Positions 14,249-15,658 of a stretch of 15,658 nucleotides of DNA are shown piece by piece. The first letter of the stretch is position 1. The number at the start of each line of letters is the position of its first letter. Below the pieces are notes generated by a model. The model ran no database searches. It was given only the letters and a program-made list of their open reading frames with translations, and had not been told where the DNA came from. This DNA is from Thermoguttaceae bacterium (GTDB taxonomy: Bacteria; Planctomycetota; Planctomycetia; Pirellulales; Thermoguttaceae), in the NCBI GenBank assembly GCA_017549085.1, contig JAFYVO010000405.1, forward strand, positions 1-15,658, given 5' to 3'. The position numbers and the translations under genes are program-made.

Positions 14249-14297
14249 GCCTTTTCACGTTCCCGAGTTTCTTTCGCAACCGGGAACGCGAAAAGGC
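14249..14297 (-). terminator. 17-bp hairpin just after purC
   Basis: Bases 14249-14265 pair with 14281-14297 around a 15-base loop, starting 13 bases past the purC stop. The only mismatch (A-C in plus-strand RNA) becomes a G-U pair in minus-strand RNA, which fits a structure acting in the purC transcript. No U-tract follows, so it may be a Rho-dependent end, an mRNA stabiliser or a processing site. Confidence 0.6.
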
Positions 14298-14310
14298 TTC
14301 ACAGCGCGAC

Positions 14311-15213
14311 TTAGAATTCGCTTTGGAACTTCAACTTGCGGTCGGTCAAGCGTTCGAACGCTTCCAAGTACTTGGCGCGGGTCTTCGCAATGACTTCTTC
14401 CGGGAGTTCCGGCGGCGTCGAATTGCGATCCCAACCGGATTGGAGCAACCAGTCGCGGACGATTTGCTTGTCGAACGACGGTTGGCCCTTCCCCGGTTCG
14501 TATTGGTCGAGCGGCCAAAAACGGGACGAGTCCGGCGTCAACGCTTCGTCGATGAGAATGATTTCGCCGTCCGCCGCGACGCCGAATTCAAACTTGGTGT
14601 CGGCGACGATGACGCCGCGTTGCAGAGCGTATTCGCTCCCGCGACGGAAAATGTCGAGCGAAAGATCGCGGAGTTTTTCGGCGACGTCGCGACCGACGAT
14701 TTCGACCGTTTGTTCGAACGAAATATTTTCGTCGTGTCCGACTTCCGCTTTCGTCGACGGGGTGAAGATCGGCTCTTCAAGACGCGAGCTTTCGACCAAA
14801 CCGGCCGGCAACTTCACGCCGCAAACCGATTGCGACGCTTGATATTCCTTCCAACCGGAACCGGAAAGATAACCGCGGACAACGCATTCGATCGGAACGA
14901 CCTTCGTTTTTTCGCAAAGAACGGAGCGACCTTCGAACATTTTGAGGTCGGTCCCTTCCGGGAAGGGCATTTTTTCGACGTCGGTCGTAATCATATGATT
15001 GCGGACGCCGAGCGTTTCGAACCAAAATTCGGCGATTTGGTTGAGCGTCTTCCCTTTGTCCGGGATTCCGCTCGGCAAAATCCAGTCGAACGCGCTGACG
15101 CGGTCGGTGCTGACCAGCAAAATTTGATCGCCAAAATCGTAAACGTCCCGCACTTTGCCGCTTTTCGCGGTCATTCCGGGAATCGACGTTTTCAAAACAA
15201 CGTTTCCGCTCAT
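14311..15213 (-). CDS. purC: SAICAR synthetase (phosphoribosylaminoimidazole-succinocarboxamide synthase)
   Basis: 300 residues from the ATG at 15213, with GAAGG seven bases upstream. It ligates aspartate to CAIR with ATP in step 8 of purine synthesis, in the cytoplasm. Family motifs: SGKVRDVYDFGDQILLVSTDRVSAFDWILPSGIPDKGKTLNQIAEFWF near the N-terminus, KTKVVPIECVVRGYLSGSGWKEY in the middle, and VIVADTKFEFGV with IDEALTPDSSRFW towards the end. Length fits the roughly 300-residue form found in many bacteria. It follows murB on the same strand with an 83-base gap that shows no terminator, so the two may be co-transcribed. Confidence 0.97.
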   Translation of the reverse strand: MSGNVVLKTSIPGMTAKSGKVRDVYDFGDQILLVSTDRVSAFDWILPSGIPDKGKTLNQIAEFWFETLGVRNHMITTDVEKMPFPEGTDLKMFEGRSVLCEKTKVVPIECVVRGYLSGSGWKEYQASQSVCGVKLPAGLVESSRLEEPIFTPSTKAEVGHDENISFEQTVEIVGRDVAEKLRDLSLDIFRRGSEYALQRGVIVADTKFEFGVAADGEIILIDEALTPDSSRFWPLDQYEPGKGQPSFDKQIVRDWLLQSGWDRNSTPPELPEEVIAKTRAKYLEAFERLTDRKLKFQSEF

Positions 15214-15296
15214 TTTTCAACCTTCGACGGATTAATCAAAACTCAACGTCGTTCGCCGTTAAAGCTCAAGCGAAACGCCGTTCATTTTACCCAATT

Positions 15297-15658
15297 TCAC
15301 CAAATTTCCAGCTCGCGCTCCAACTCGACGCCGACGCGTTCGCGCGCTTGCGTTTGAATCAAGTTGAGGAGGCGTTTGACGTCTTCGCTCGCGCACCCTT
15401 CCGACGCTTCGACGAAGTTCGGGTTCCGCTCGCTGACGACGGCGCCGCCGATTCTTGCCCCTCGGAACCCGGCGTCGGCGATCAGGTCGGCCGCTCGTTG
15501 GCCGCGCGGATTTTTGAACATCCGCGCGCACCCTTCGGTCGCGTCCGGCGTCGTTTGCTTGCGAACAATCCAAATTTTTTGCAACCGTTTCGCCAATTCT
15601 TCCGAATTTTCCGGCGTCATAAGGAACTTCGCCGACAAGTCGATCGCGTTCTCCAAGG
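15297..15658 (-). CDS. murB: UDP-N-acetylenolpyruvoylglucosamine reductase (MurB), C-terminal part
   Basis: The last 120 or so codons of a gene that enters from the right edge. MurB reduces UDP-GlcNAc-enolpyruvate with NADPH and FAD to UDP-MurNAc in peptidoglycan synthesis. The C-terminal domain is clear: FKNPRGQRAADLIADAGFRGARIGGAVVSERNPNFV, then DVKRLLNLIQTQARERVGVELERELEIW. The residues before FKNP read G-C-A-R-M, while the family usually has G-S-x-F-K-N-P or G-C-x-F-K-N-P, so two residues appear to be inserted beside the proton-donating Ser/Cys. Presence of murB suggests a peptidoglycan-making planctomycete. Confidence 0.93.
   Translation of the reverse strand, partial: LENAIDLSAKFLMTPENSEELAKRLQKIWIVRKQTTPDATEGCARMFKNPRGQRAADLIADAGFRGARIGGAVVSERNPNFVEASEGCASEDVKRLLNLIQTQARERVGVELERELEIW

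Overview
The window looks like a chromosomal piece of a planctomycete. The reasons are the family content: a secreted NPCBM plus hydrazine-synthase-alpha-like di-heme protein, a secreted SMP-30/gluconolactonase-like protein, a planctomycete-type M50 (site-2) protease, and a lone tyrosine recombinase next to a small unrecognised protein. The DNA is GC-rich, with heavy use of GTC, GAC, TCG and CGC codons. Lineage below phylum is a guess; a gut or other anaerobic relative of the Pirellulales is possible. No tRNA, rRNA, CRISPR array, insertion sequence or phage module is visible.

Layout. Bases 2-1105 are the 3' part of a BspA-like leucine-rich-repeat gene, cut by the window edge, followed by a short out-of-frame copy of its own C-terminal motif. 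A consensus promoter at 1282-1310 leads to the large NPCBM/HzsA-like cytochrome gene (1457-4462), a terminator, the SMP-30-like gene (4635-5852), a terminator, a near-perfect promoter (5952-5980), and a secreted alpha/beta hydrolase (6063-6923). Each of these three exported proteins therefore appears to be its own transcription unit. A 14-bp-stem two-way terminator separates the hydrolase from a convergent YmdB-type metallophosphoesterase (7012-7827). A 479-base divergent spacer with a G-quadruplex-type motif and a leader hairpin precedes a small unrecognised gene (8307-8570). Then comes a XerC/D-type recombinase (8706-10067) interrupted by one in-frame TAG and carrying a repeat-rich insertion; its final stop overlaps the start of a crotonase-family gene (10064-11035).

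The rest reads on the minus strand. From the right edge these are the murB 3' end, purC, a 101-residue Cys-containing membrane protein, an M50 protease, and a membrane-anchored beta-propeller-like protein that has its own promoter. The last of these converges on the crotonase gene across a long inverted repeat and a second G-quadruplex-type motif.

How the genes work together. The left half is mostly an export-oriented set (surface repeat protein, secreted heme protein, secreted lactonase-like propeller, secreted esterase-like hydrolase), plausibly used in extracellular or periplasmic carbohydrate or ester chemistry; this is inference. The right half is housekeeping: purine synthesis, peptidoglycan precursor synthesis, intramembrane proteolysis and recombination. 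The items most worth checking are the amber-interrupted recombinase whose catalytic residues are all intact, the NPCBM/di-heme fusion, the duplicated tail behind the repeat gene, the unusual MurB motif, and the two G-quadruplex-type tracts.
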